NCBI GenBank assembly: GCA_036393835.1
Contig: DASWGI010000160.1
Span: 1 to 15,435, forward strand
DNA length: 15,435 nucleotides
Source: VBKO01 sp036393835
GTDB lineage: Bacteria > Myxococcota > Myxococcia > Myxococcales > 40CM-4-68-19
Direction: 5' to 3'
In this document: in pieces, positions 8,459 to 15,006 of the stretch
Position numbering within the stretch: position 1 is the stretch's first letter
Layout of the letters: each line of letters starts with the position of its first letter
Made by a program: the position numbers and the translations under genes
The notes under the pieces: model-generated
Told to the model about the DNA's origin: nothing
Databases searched by the model: none
What the model saw: the letters and a program-made list of their open reading frames with translations, nothing else

Positions 8459-9757
8459 ATGAACGCACTCCGGAACCTGGCCGCCGCCCTGCTGCTCTGC
8501 GCTGCCGCCGCGCGAGCGCAGCCCGAGCGCATCACCTTCCCCGAGGCCGTCCAGCGCGCGCTGGCCCGCAACTCGTCGGTCCAGATCGCGCTGCAGGAGA
8601 TCTCGCGCACCCACGGGATCATGCGCGAGGTGCGCGCGGCGGCCATTCCCACGCTGACCGCCAACGGCGTCTACACGCGCCTCGACGCGGACCGGACCAC
8701 CGTCGCCACGGCGCTCGACGCCTCCGGCAACACCGTCGACGTGACCCGCATCCTGCAGCCGCGCAACAGCTGGACCGGGAGCCTCCAGCTGACCGTCCCC
8801 CTGGTCGCGCCCCAGCGCTGGGTCCAGTGGGACCACGCCTCCGAGCAGGTGGACGTGGCGCGCCTCTCCGCGGAGGACGTCCGCCGTCAGATCGCGGTCA
8901 CCACCGCGCGCTTCTACGTCGAGGTGCTCTCCCAGCACCGGCTGGTCGACGCGAACCAGCGCGCGGCCGACAACGCGCGCGACCACCTCGAGGACGCCAA
9001 GGCGCGGCTCTCGGCGGGAACCGGCAACCGGCTCGACCTGGTGCGCGCGGGCCAGGAGCTGGCCACCTCGGAATCGCTGGTGCAGGCCGCCCTGACGGGG
9101 CTGGTGCGGACCCAGGAAGCTCTCGGCATCCTGGTCGGCGGCGACGCGCCGGTCGACACCACCGACGACATGCAGTTCCCTCCGCTGCCGGCGCCCGCCG
9201 AGGCGATCGACGACGCCGAGCGGCTGCGCGCCGACATCCAGGCGCAGCGCAAGCGGGCCGAGGCGGCGCAGCACGTGGTGCGCGACAGCTACGCCGATTT
9301 CCTGCCGCTCCTGACCGGCGTGGCCCAGCCGTTCGCCTCGAGCTACGCCTCCCTCACCTCGCCCACCACGGGATGGCAGGCGCAACTGGTGCTCACGCTG
9401 CCGCTCTACGACGGCGGGTTCCGCTACGGCGCGCTGGAGCAGCGGCGCGCCGAGCGCGACCAGGCGCGCGAGCTGCTCGACGCCGCCCTCCGCCAGGCGC
9501 GCTCGGACGTGCGGGCAGGCTTCGAGGCGATGCAGCGCGCCGATCTGTCGCTGCAGCAGGCGCGCGAGGCGAGCCGCCTCGCCGCCGAGGCCCTGGACAT
9601 CACCACCCTCGCGTACCACGCCGGCGCCACCAACGACCTGGAGGTGGTGGACGCGCAGCGCCGCGCCCGCGACGCCGCAAACGCCGCCGCGGTGGCGGAG
9701 GACGCCGCGCGCCAGGCGCGCATCGATCTGCTCGCTGCGACCGGCCGCTTTCCCTGA
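8459..9757 (+). CDS. TolC-like outer-membrane efflux channel
   Basis: Outer-membrane factor of the RND pump. The 432-residue precursor begins with a Sec signal peptide (MNALRNLAAALLLCAAAARA, cleavage likely after Ala20). Two outer-membrane efflux protein repeats follow, about residues 25-210 and 235-430, each with long Ala/Arg/Glu/Gln helices; ITFPEAVQRALARN near the mature N-terminus is typical of the family. The C-terminal repeat contains LTLPLYDGGFRYGALEQ, a hallmark 'L-x-x-P-L-(F/Y)-D-G-G' turn. The ATG at 8459 follows AAAGG, 33 bases after the transporter stop, so it belongs to the same operon. It may also serve the MacA-like adaptor of the neighbouring ABC operon. No lipobox is seen, unlike OprM-type factors. 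Confidence 0.93.
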   Translation: MNALRNLAAALLLCAAAARAQPERITFPEAVQRALARNSSVQIALQEISRTHGIMREVRAAAIPTLTANGVYTRLDADRTTVATALDASGNTVDVTRILQPRNSWTGSLQLTVPLVAPQRWVQWDHASEQVDVARLSAEDVRRQIAVTTARFYVEVLSQHRLVDANQRAADNARDHLEDAKARLSAGTGNRLDLVRAGQELATSESLVQAALTGLVRTQEALGILVGGDAPVDTTDDMQFPPLPAPAEAIDDAERLRADIQAQRKRAEAAQHVVRDSYADFLPLLTGVAQPFASSYASLTSPTTGWQAQLVLTLPLYDGGFRYGALEQRRAERDQARELLDAALRQARSDVRAGFEAMQRADLSLQQAREASRLAAEALDITTLAYHAGATNDLEVVDAQRRARDAANAAAVAEDAARQARIDLLAATGRFP

Positions 9758-9773
9758 CCGCTGCTGCGGCGCA

Positions 9774-9790
9774 CCGTTCAGGTAGAACGG
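9774..9790 (+). promoter_or_regulatory. Small hairpin ahead of the chrA start
   Basis: CCGTTC-AGGTA-GAACGG forms a perfect 6-bp stem ending four bases before the GTG start of chrA. The AGG in its loop is the only Shine-Dalgarno-like triplet nearby, so the hairpin could limit ribosome access. It could also be a chance structure in this GC-rich DNA. Confidence 0.3.
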
Positions 9791-9794
9791 CGCG

Positions 9795-10922
9795 GTGGTC
9801 GCCCCGGCACCCGCCCCGCCGTGCGGGGCGCTGCGCGAGATCGCGCTGCTCTTCCTGCGTCTCGGCGCGACCGCGTTCGGCGGTCCAGCCGCGCACATCG
9901 CGCTGCTCGAGGACGAGGTGGTGCGGCGCCGCGGATGGCTGACCCGCGAGCGGTTCCTCGACCTCCTGGGCGCGACCAACCTGATCCCCGGCCCGAACTC
10001 GACCGAGATGGCCATCCACCTCGGGTACCTGCGCGGCGGTCCTTTGGGCCTCGTGCTCGCCGGCGTCTGCTTCATCGTGCCGGCCTCGCTCCTCTCCGCC
10101 GCGCTCGCCTGGGCCTACGTCCGTTTCGGCGGCGTGCCGCGGGTGGAGGGCGTCCTGTACGGCATCAAGCCGGCCATCATCGTCATCGTGGTGCAGGCGG
10201 TCGTCTCGCTCTCCCGGGCCGCGCTGCGGACGCGGTGGCTGGTCGTCATCGCGGTCGCGAGCGCGGCCGCCGCGCTCCTGGGCTTGAACGAGCTGCTGGT
10301 GCTCGGCGTCGCCGGCACCGCCGCCTGCGCTCCGCGCCTGGGACGGGGCGGGCGCGGCGTCCTCTTGGCCGTTCCCGCGGCGGCCGCCGCCGCAGCGCCC
10401 GCGGCCGTGGGTCTCTGGCCGCTCTTTCTCGCCTTCGCGAAGATCGGCTCGGTCCTGTTCGGCAGCGGATACGTGCTGCTCGCCTTCCTCCGCGCGGATC
10501 TGGTCGCGCAGCGGCACTGGCTGACCGAGGCGCAGCTCCTCGACGCGGTCGCCGTCGGCCAGTTCACACCCGGGCCGGTGTCCAGCACGGCGACCTTCAT
10601 CGGGTACCTGCTGCGCGGGCCGGCGGGCGCCGCGGTGGCGACGCTCGGGATGTTCGCCCCGGCCTTCGTGTTCGTCGCGCTGAGCGGCCCGCTGGTGCCG
10701 CGCATCCGGCGATCGCCCGCGGCGGGCGCGTTCCTCGACGGCGTGAACGCGGCCTCGCTGGCGCTGATGGCGGTGGTGGCGGCGCAGCTTGGCCGGGCGG
10801 CGATCGTCGATTGGGTGACGGTCGCCATCGCGGCGGCGAGCGCGGTGGCCGTCTTGCGGCTGCGCGTGAGCTCCGTCTGGCTGGTCCTCGGGGGAGGGGT
10901 CGCCGGAGCGCTGCTGCGCTAG
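9795..10922 (+). CDS. chrA: ChrA-type chromate efflux transporter
   Basis: Inner-membrane CHR-superfamily transporter that expels chromate (a sulfate analogue) from the cytoplasm. The 375-residue protein is the long two-domain form. The N-terminal CHR domain has TAFGGPAAHIALLEDE (26-41) and NLIPGPNSTEMAIHLGY (62-78). The second domain repeats the pattern as KIGSVLFGSGYVLLAFLRADL and VGQFTPGPVSSTATFIGY. About ten hydrophobic helices are visible. The start is GTG at 9795-9797, 37 bases after the tolC-like gene, so it may be a read-through member of the RND operon. No chrB or other chromate gene is adjacent. The family is certain; chromate as the actual substrate is inferred from the family. Confidence 0.9.
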   Translation: MVAPAPAPPCGALREIALLFLRLGATAFGGPAAHIALLEDEVVRRRGWLTRERFLDLLGATNLIPGPNSTEMAIHLGYLRGGPLGLVLAGVCFIVPASLLSAALAWAYVRFGGVPRVEGVLYGIKPAIIVIVVQAVVSLSRAALRTRWLVVIAVASAAAALLGLNELLVLGVAGTAACAPRLGRGGRGVLLAVPAAAAAAAPAAVGLWPLFLAFAKIGSVLFGSGYVLLAFLRADLVAQRHWLTEAQLLDAVAVGQFTPGPVSSTATFIGYLLRGPAGAAVATLGMFAPAFVFVALSGPLVPRIRRSPAAGAFLDGVNAASLALMAVVAAQLGRAAIVDWVTVAIAAASAVAVLRLRVSSVWLVLGGGVAGALLR

Positions 10923-10954
10923 TCGCCGCCGATAGGGCGGCGCTACGCTTTTCA
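10921..10954 (-). repeat. REP-like palindromic element, copy B (likely bidirectional terminator)
   Basis: Inverted copy of the element at 5177-5211. Read on the minus strand it is TGAAAAGCG, then GTAG overlapping its end, then a 7-bp stem CGCCGCC, loop CTATC, GGCGGCG, then ACT. Its first base overlaps the chrA stop codon, and it fills most of the 43-base gap between the convergent chrA and ribokinase genes, where a hairpin could terminate both transcripts. GTAG at the foot of a palindrome is the hallmark of REP elements mobilised by RAYT transposases; copy A has GCAG instead. Confidence 0.65.
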
Positions 10955-10965
10955 GAGCGCGGACG

Positions 10966-11907
10966 TCATGGCATGCGCTCCGGCCGCGACTCCAGAAGGG
11001 CCAGCACGGCGGCCCGCCGCGGCAGCGACGCCTGCGCGCCGAGCACGGTCGTGGCCAGGGCAGCGGCGGCGCTGGCGAAGGGCCCGGCTTCCCGCAGCGA
11101 CCGCCCTTCGGCGAGCGCGACCGCGAAGGCGCTCGCGAAGGCGTCGCCCGCTCCGGTCGCGTCCAGGCGCGCCACCTCGAACCGTGGCAGCCACACCTCG
11201 CCTTCGCTCCACGAGAGCAGGTCGCCGTCCTCGCCGGCCTGGACCGCCACCGCACCCGCGCCGCGCCGGAGCAGCACCGCCGCCGCGGCGCGCGCCGAGT
11301 CGCGGCCCACCACGCCCACCCCGGTCAGCGCGAGGGCCTCGCTGCAGTTCGGACGGATGAGGTCGATCTGGGCGAGGAGCTCGTCGGCCAGCGGCGCCGG
11401 TGGGCCCGGGTCGAGCACCACGCGCGCGCCGGCGGAGCGCCCGATCCGGATGGCCTCGGCCACCGCGGCGAGCGGCACGCCGAGCTGGAGAAGGACCACG
11501 CGCGCCGAGCGGAGCGCGTCGCCGGCGGCGCGCACGTCCTCGGCGGAGAGGCGGGCGTTCGCGCCCGCGGCCGAGAGGATCTGCTTCTCGCCGTTCCCGC
11601 CGACCTGGCAGAGCGCCACCCCGGTGGGCTCCGAGGGATCGCGGATCAGGTGGTCGATCTCGACGCCCTCGGTGATGAGCGCTTCCACCACCGAATCGCC
11701 GCGTACGTCGTTTCCCACGCGGGCGACGAGCGCAACGCGCGCGCCGAGCCGCGCCGCCCCGACCGCCTGGTTCGCTCCCTTGCCTCCGGGCGCTTGCTGG
11801 AACAGCTCGCCATTGACGGACTCGCCCGGCTGCGGCAGCCGGGGGCCGCGCACCAGGTAGTCGACGTTCGCCTTGCCGACCACGACGACGTCGTAGCGCC
11901 CGTCCAC
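10966..11907 (-). CDS. rbsK: Ribokinase / PfkB-family sugar kinase
   Basis: Cytoplasmic ATP-dependent carbohydrate kinase; ribokinase phosphorylates D-ribose to ribose 5-phosphate. The 313-residue length is normal for RbsK. The substrate-side PfkB signature GGKGANQAVGAARLG is at 41-55 and the ATP-side signature DATGAGDAF at 249-257, with catalytic base Asp255 and the anion-hole GAG before it. The N-terminus KANVDYLVRGPRLPQPGES is typical of ribokinases. The start is a GTG at 11905-11907 with no strong Shine-Dalgarno. No ribose transporter or repressor gene is adjacent, so a related substrate (deoxyribose, nucleoside or another sugar) cannot be excluded. It is convergent with chrA and divergent from the next lipoprotein gene. 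Confidence 0.85.
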   Translation of the reverse strand: MDGRYDVVVVGKANVDYLVRGPRLPQPGESVNGELFQQAPGGKGANQAVGAARLGARVALVARVGNDVRGDSVVEALITEGVEIDHLIRDPSEPTGVALCQVGGNGEKQILSAAGANARLSAEDVRAAGDALRSARVVLLQLGVPLAAVAEAIRIGRSAGARVVLDPGPPAPLADELLAQIDLIRPNCSEALALTGVGVVGRDSARAAAAVLLRRGAGAVAVQAGEDGDLLSWSEGEVWLPRFEVARLDATGAGDAFASAFAVALAEGRSLREAGPFASAAAALATTVLGAQASLPRRAAVLALLESRPERMP

Positions 11908-11995
11908 TCGCGCACTTTAGGTCGGGGTGCACCCCGCGGTCGAGGTAGATTGCCCTAGAATGAAAGCTGGACTACCGGTACGGCGGTCGTTCCGC

Positions 11996-12463
11996 ATGAG
12001 AACACGCAACCCGAAAGGCACATGTTCGGCATGTGCTGCGCTCGCACTGCTCGGCTGCTCGGGTCCTCCTGCCCCTCGTGGAATGTACAGCGCGTGCGGT
12101 CGCCCCGGCGGAATCGACCGCATCCACATCTTCCACGACGACGGCCGCGGTACCTGCACGCGCATCACCTTGGCCAGCCCCGTGCCTGACGGGAGCGCGC
12201 TCGCGCTCACGCTCCCGTTCCCATGGATGGTGGAGGCGGCCGCAATTTCTCGCGCGCCCGGAGGATGCCCCATCCCGCCCGCGTACGGGTCGGGCTGGGT
12301 GTCCGCCGCGAATGGCAGCGGAGCCATCTCTTGGCAGGGTGCCGCTTGGCCTGACGCTTCGGGGATCGACGTCCACGTACAATTGAGCTTCCCGCTGACG
12401 GCCGGATTGCCTTCATCCGATGCCCTGGATGCCCTCGGCGTATCCCTCGCGTACTGCCCGTAG
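11996..12463 (+). CDS. Small predicted lipoprotein, function unknown
   Basis: A 155-residue product not recognised as any named family. From the ATG at 11996 it has a basic n-region (MRTRNPKGT), a hydrophobic core and a clear lipobox ALLGC with Cys21, so it is probably a lipid-anchored envelope protein. The mature part has four further Cys (near YSACG, RGTCTR, GGCPIP and the C-terminal AYCP) that could form two disulfides, and a beta-rich stretch GIDRIHIFHDDGRGTCTRIT. Earlier in-frame starts exist at 11960 and 11927, but they would place the signal core far from the N-terminus. Base composition at its beginning is less GC-rich than the neighbours, and it uses codons such as AGA, ACA and TGT that are rare nearby. 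It converges with the peroxiredoxin gene with 27 bases between stops. Confidence 0.65.
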   Translation: MRTRNPKGTCSACAALALLGCSGPPAPRGMYSACGRPGGIDRIHIFHDDGRGTCTRITLASPVPDGSALALTLPFPWMVEAAAISRAPGGCPIPPAYGSGWVSAANGSGAISWQGAAWPDASGIDVHVQLSFPLTAGLPSSDALDALGVSLAYCP

Positions 12464-12490
12464 GATCGCAACGAGCCCGCGAAGTGGCCT

Positions 12491-12934
12491 CTACAGCTGC
12501 GCGAGCACCTCGTCCGCGAAGGTCTTTGGCGTCGCCTTCGGCCAGACGTGCTTGATGCGCCCGTCGGGGCCGATCAGGTAGGCGACGCGAACCGCCGTCG
12601 ACTGCGTCGGCGCGTCCGCGGCCCCGTACTTCACGCCCAGCTCGCGCTTGGTGTCGGACAGCAGCGGGTAGGTGAACCCGAACTTCTCGGCGAACTTCTT
12701 GTTGTCTGCCACCGAGTCGAAGCTCGCGCCGAGGATGGCGGCGTTCTTCCCCTCGATCTCCTTCGCCCTGTCACGCAGGACGTTGCCCTGGATGGTTCAA
12801 CCGGGGGTGTCCGCCTTCGGGTAGAACCACAGGACGACGTTCTTGCCTCTGTAGTCGGACAGGCGCACGGTGCGGCCGTCGTGCGCGGTGGCGGTGAAGT
12901 CGGGGGCGGTGGCGCCAACGTCGAGGAGCGGCAT
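12491..12934 (-). CDS. bcp: Selenocysteine-containing peroxiredoxin (BCP/PrxQ type), UGA at codon 46
   Basis: Thiol or selenol peroxidase that reduces hydrogen peroxide and organic hydroperoxides in the cytoplasm. Read through the in-frame TGA at 12797-12799, the frame runs from ATG 12932-12934 to TAG 12491-12493, giving 147 residues, normal for BCP. The protein begins MPLLDVGATAPDFTATAHDG and has the catalytic motif PxxxTxx(C/U) as PKADTPGU (39-46), so the TGA falls exactly on the peroxidatic residue. The frame stays open and BCP-like on both sides: GASFDSVADNKKFAEKF, YPLLSDTKRELGVKYGA, catalytic Arg116, and YLIGPDGRIKHVW. A SECIS-like hairpin lies immediately downstream. There is no Cys anywhere, so a 1-Sec mechanism with an external reductant is expected. 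A standard caller would report only the 73-residue C-terminal part (12491-12712). A pseudogene is the alternative, made unlikely by the exact position of the stop. The start codon overlaps that of the divergent methyltransferase. Confidence 0.87.
12764..12782 (-). promoter_or_regulatory. Candidate bacterial SECIS element
   Basis: On the minus strand, a 7-bp stem CGTCCTG / CAGGGCG (one G-U pair) encloses the five-base loop CGTGA. The loop begins 21 bases after the TGA at 12799-12797. Bacterial SECIS elements are stem-loops within the coding region whose small apical loop starts roughly 16-37 bases after the UGA and has a G among its first two bases; here G is the second loop base, followed by U. 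It would recruit the SelB elongation factor to decode UGA as selenocysteine. Folding was done by eye. Confidence 0.65.
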
Positions 12935-13832
12935 GGCGGCCCACGTAGCAGACTCGCCCGCGAAGGTCCACCTCCTCGACGGCGCGCTCGGGACCGAGCT
13001 GGGGCGGCGCGGAGTGGAGACGCGCGGCGCGCTCTTCTCCGCGGCGTCGCTGCTCGACGAGCGCGGCCGGGCGGCGCTGCGCGAGGTGCACCGCGCCTAC
13101 GTCGACGCGGGCGCCGAGGTGATCACCGCGGCCACCTTCCGCACCAGCCGCCGCTCGCTCTCCGCGGCGGGGCTCGAAGCGCGGTTCCCCGAGCTGCCCC
13201 GCCTCGCGGTCCGCGAGGCGCGCGAGGCCGCGTCCGGCCGGGCGCGGGTCGCGGGATCGATCGCGCCGTTGGAGGACTGCTACCGGCCGGATCTTCGCCC
13301 GCCGCCAGCGCAGGCGTCGCGCGAGCACCTCGAGCACGCACGCGCGCTGGCAGAGGCCGGCTGCGATCTGCTCCTGGTCGAAACCGTCGCCGCGGCGGAT
13401 GAGGGGCTCGCGGCCGTCGCCGCCGCGGCCGCGACCGGGGTGCCGGTGTGGGTCGCGGCCATGGCCACGCCGCGGGGAACGCTGCTCGATGGCGGCGACC
13501 TGGGCGAGTTCTTCCGCCGCGCCGCCGCCGCTGGAGCGAGCGCCGCGCTGATCAACTGCACGCCGCCCGACGGCGTCGATCTCGCGCTCCCCGCGGCCGC
13601 GGCGTCGGGCGTGCCCTTCGGCGCGTACGCGCATCTCGGCGAGGTGGACGCGGCGGTCCCGTGGGGCAGGGCGCCCGATCTCTCCCCGGAGGAGTACGCG
13701 CGGCGCGCGCTCCGGTGGGTGGAGCGCGGCGCAACGATCGTGGGAGGATGCTGCGGGACCGGTCCGGACCACATCCGCGCCGTGGCGCAGGCGATTGGCC
13801 GCCGCCAGAAGGACGGAGGGGGACCTCGGTGA
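12933..13832 (+). CDS. Homocysteine S-methyltransferase family protein
   Basis: Cytoplasmic zinc enzyme that transfers a methyl group to homocysteine to make methionine; MmuM members use S-methylmethionine or S-adenosylmethionine. The 299-residue protein is a single TIM-barrel homocysteine-binding domain: DGALGTEL at 16-23 near the N-terminus, Zn ligand Cys209 in ALINCTPP, and the paired Zn ligands Cys273-Cys274 in IVGGCCGTGPDHI. The ATG at 12933 has GAGGAG just upstream, inside the peroxiredoxin coding sequence. It shares bases with the divergent peroxiredoxin start (CATG). A GTG at 12870 would extend it by 21 unconserved residues and was rejected. The stop overlaps the next gene's start as GTGA. 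It lacks the cobalamin and folate modules of MetH, so methyl donor is uncertain. Confidence 0.9.
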   Translation: MAAHVADSPAKVHLLDGALGTELGRRGVETRGALFSAASLLDERGRAALREVHRAYVDAGAEVITAATFRTSRRSLSAAGLEARFPELPRLAVREAREAASGRARVAGSIAPLEDCYRPDLRPPPAQASREHLEHARALAEAGCDLLLVETVAAADEGLAAVAAAAATGVPVWVAAMATPRGTLLDGGDLGEFFRRAAAAGASAALINCTPPDGVDLALPAAAASGVPFGAYAHLGEVDAAVPWGRAPDLSPEEYARRALRWVERGATIVGGCCGTGPDHIRAVAQAIGRRQKDGGGPR

Positions 13833-14713
13833 ACCCGATCGCGATCCTTGCCGGAGTTGCGCTGGCGGCGGGCGGGGCGCAGAAAGTGGGCGCCATGGAC
13901 GTCGCGAAGCTGCTCGCCGAACGGGAGGAGACGCTCGCCGCCTTCAAGGACCCGCACCGCAGCCCGTATGCCGCGGTCGACCGGCGGGACTTCCAGGGCG
14001 CGCCGCTGGTGCTGGGCAGCGCCGACGACGCCGATCTGCGCCTGGAAGGAGCCCGGCCGCGCCACGCGCGCATCGCGGTCGACGGCGGCGCGTTCCGCGT
14101 CGAGGCGATCGACGAGGGCGCCACCGTCGAGGTGCAAGGCAAGCCGGTGCGGGAGGCGCGCCTCGACGCCGGCGCGACCGTCGGGATCGGCCGCTACACG
14201 GTCCGGCTCTCGCACCAGAACTTCCCCGCGCTGGTGCTGCTCGATCCGCAGTCGCCCCGGCTGCGCGAGGGTCCCCCGCCGCGCTGGTTCCCGCCCGACG
14301 AGGCCTTCCGCGTGGTGGCCCGGCTCGAGCGCGATCCCTCGCCCCGCGACGAGGTGGTGCTCTCGACGCGCGGCAACGCGCGCCGGGCCCGGCGGCTCGG
14401 GCGGTTCTCCTTCGACCTCGGCGGCCGCAAGCAGCAGCTCACCGCGCTCCGGCTGCTCGAGCCGGGCGTGGGCGAGGCCGCGGTCTCCATCTTCTTCCGC
14501 GACGCCACCACGGGCCACGAGAGCTATCCGGTCGGGCGGTACCTCGAGCCGGAGCCGGTCGCCGGCGATCCCGACCGCTTCGTGCTCGACTTCAACCGCG
14601 CCTACAACCCGAGCTGCGCGTTCTCGCCCCACTACAACTGCCCCATTCCCCCGCGGGAGAACGTCCTCCACGTCCCGGTCCGGGCGGGCGAGATGGACCC
14701 TGGCGGGCATTGA
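13829..14713 (+). CDS. DUF1684 family protein with FHA-like N-terminal region
   Basis: Conserved protein of unknown function, 294 residues. The C-terminal signature DFNRAYNPSCAFSPHYNCPI and the following PPRENVLHVPVRAGE (254-288) is diagnostic for DUF1684, including its Cys pair. The N-terminal half (about 58-128) reads like a degenerate forkhead-associated fold: LVLGSADDADLRL, then ARPRHARI in the place of the SxxH loop, then a beta-rich stretch ending GIGRYTVRL. The start is GTG at 13829, whose GTGA overlaps the methyltransferase stop and is preceded by a strong GGAGGGGGA, so the two are translationally coupled. The first 20 residues are hydrophobic but lack a basic n-region; a later ATG at 13895 (residue 23) is possible if there is no signal peptide. 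Family assignment is firm, function is not known. Confidence 0.87.
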   Translation: MNPIAILAGVALAAGGAQKVGAMDVAKLLAEREETLAAFKDPHRSPYAAVDRRDFQGAPLVLGSADDADLRLEGARPRHARIAVDGGAFRVEAIDEGATVEVQGKPVREARLDAGATVGIGRYTVRLSHQNFPALVLLDPQSPRLREGPPPRWFPPDEAFRVVARLERDPSPRDEVVLSTRGNARRARRLGRFSFDLGGRKQQLTALRLLEPGVGEAAVSIFFRDATTGHESYPVGRYLEPEPVAGDPDRFVLDFNRAYNPSCAFSPHYNCPIPPRENVLHVPVRAGEMDPGGH

Positions 14714-15006
14714 GCCCGCGCACCTCGGCCGGGCGCTCGGGCGCTGAAATACGCGGGCGCCTCCCGGGGTAGGATGGCAGGATGCCGCGCCGCCGCAATG
14801 CGGTCCACCGAACCGCCGGAAAAGTCCCGATCCCTCGGCCTCCGCGCGCTGGCATCGTCGCGGGCGCCAGATCCGGGTCGGGTTCGAGGTCGGGGACGGG
14901 TTCGAGGTCGGGGTCGGGGACGGGGTCGAGCTCGCGCTCGGACTCCAAGTCGGCATCACCGTCTGCACCGTCCTCGCAGTCGACTCCCGCCGCTTCCTCG
15001 TCACCC
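14714..15006. other. Non-coding gap with a G-rich minisatellite
   Basis: This 293-base stretch holds no gene I can support. Positions 14875-14940 are a short tandem array: GGTTCGAGGTCGGGGACG (14881-14898), a copy with one change (14899-14916) and a degenerate third copy (14917-14934), all built on GGGTCG-type hexamers. Several G-runs of three or four lie close together on the plus strand, close to a quadruplex-forming pattern. The downstream gene's frame is open through here to an ATG at 14782, giving a Gly/Ser/Arg low-complexity translation that I consider unlikely to be coding. No clear promoter or terminator was seen. Confidence 0.6.

Noticed and set aside
6527..10075. 1182-codon open frame on the minus strand opposite the RND and TolC-like genes
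   Set aside because: Low-complexity antisense shadow of the transporter, channel and chrA genes with no recognisable motif.
12491..12712. Stand-alone 73-residue protein
   Set aside because: It is the C-terminal half of the peroxiredoxin whose frame continues upstream through the TGA; its apparent start is a GTG valine codon of the same gene.
12776..12790. Alternative hairpin CAGGG-CAACG-TCCTG after the UGA as the SECIS
   Set aside because: The stem is shorter, has a G-U pair next to the loop, begins only 11 bases after the UGA and has no G in the first two loop bases. The hairpin at 12764-12782 fits the SECIS rules better.
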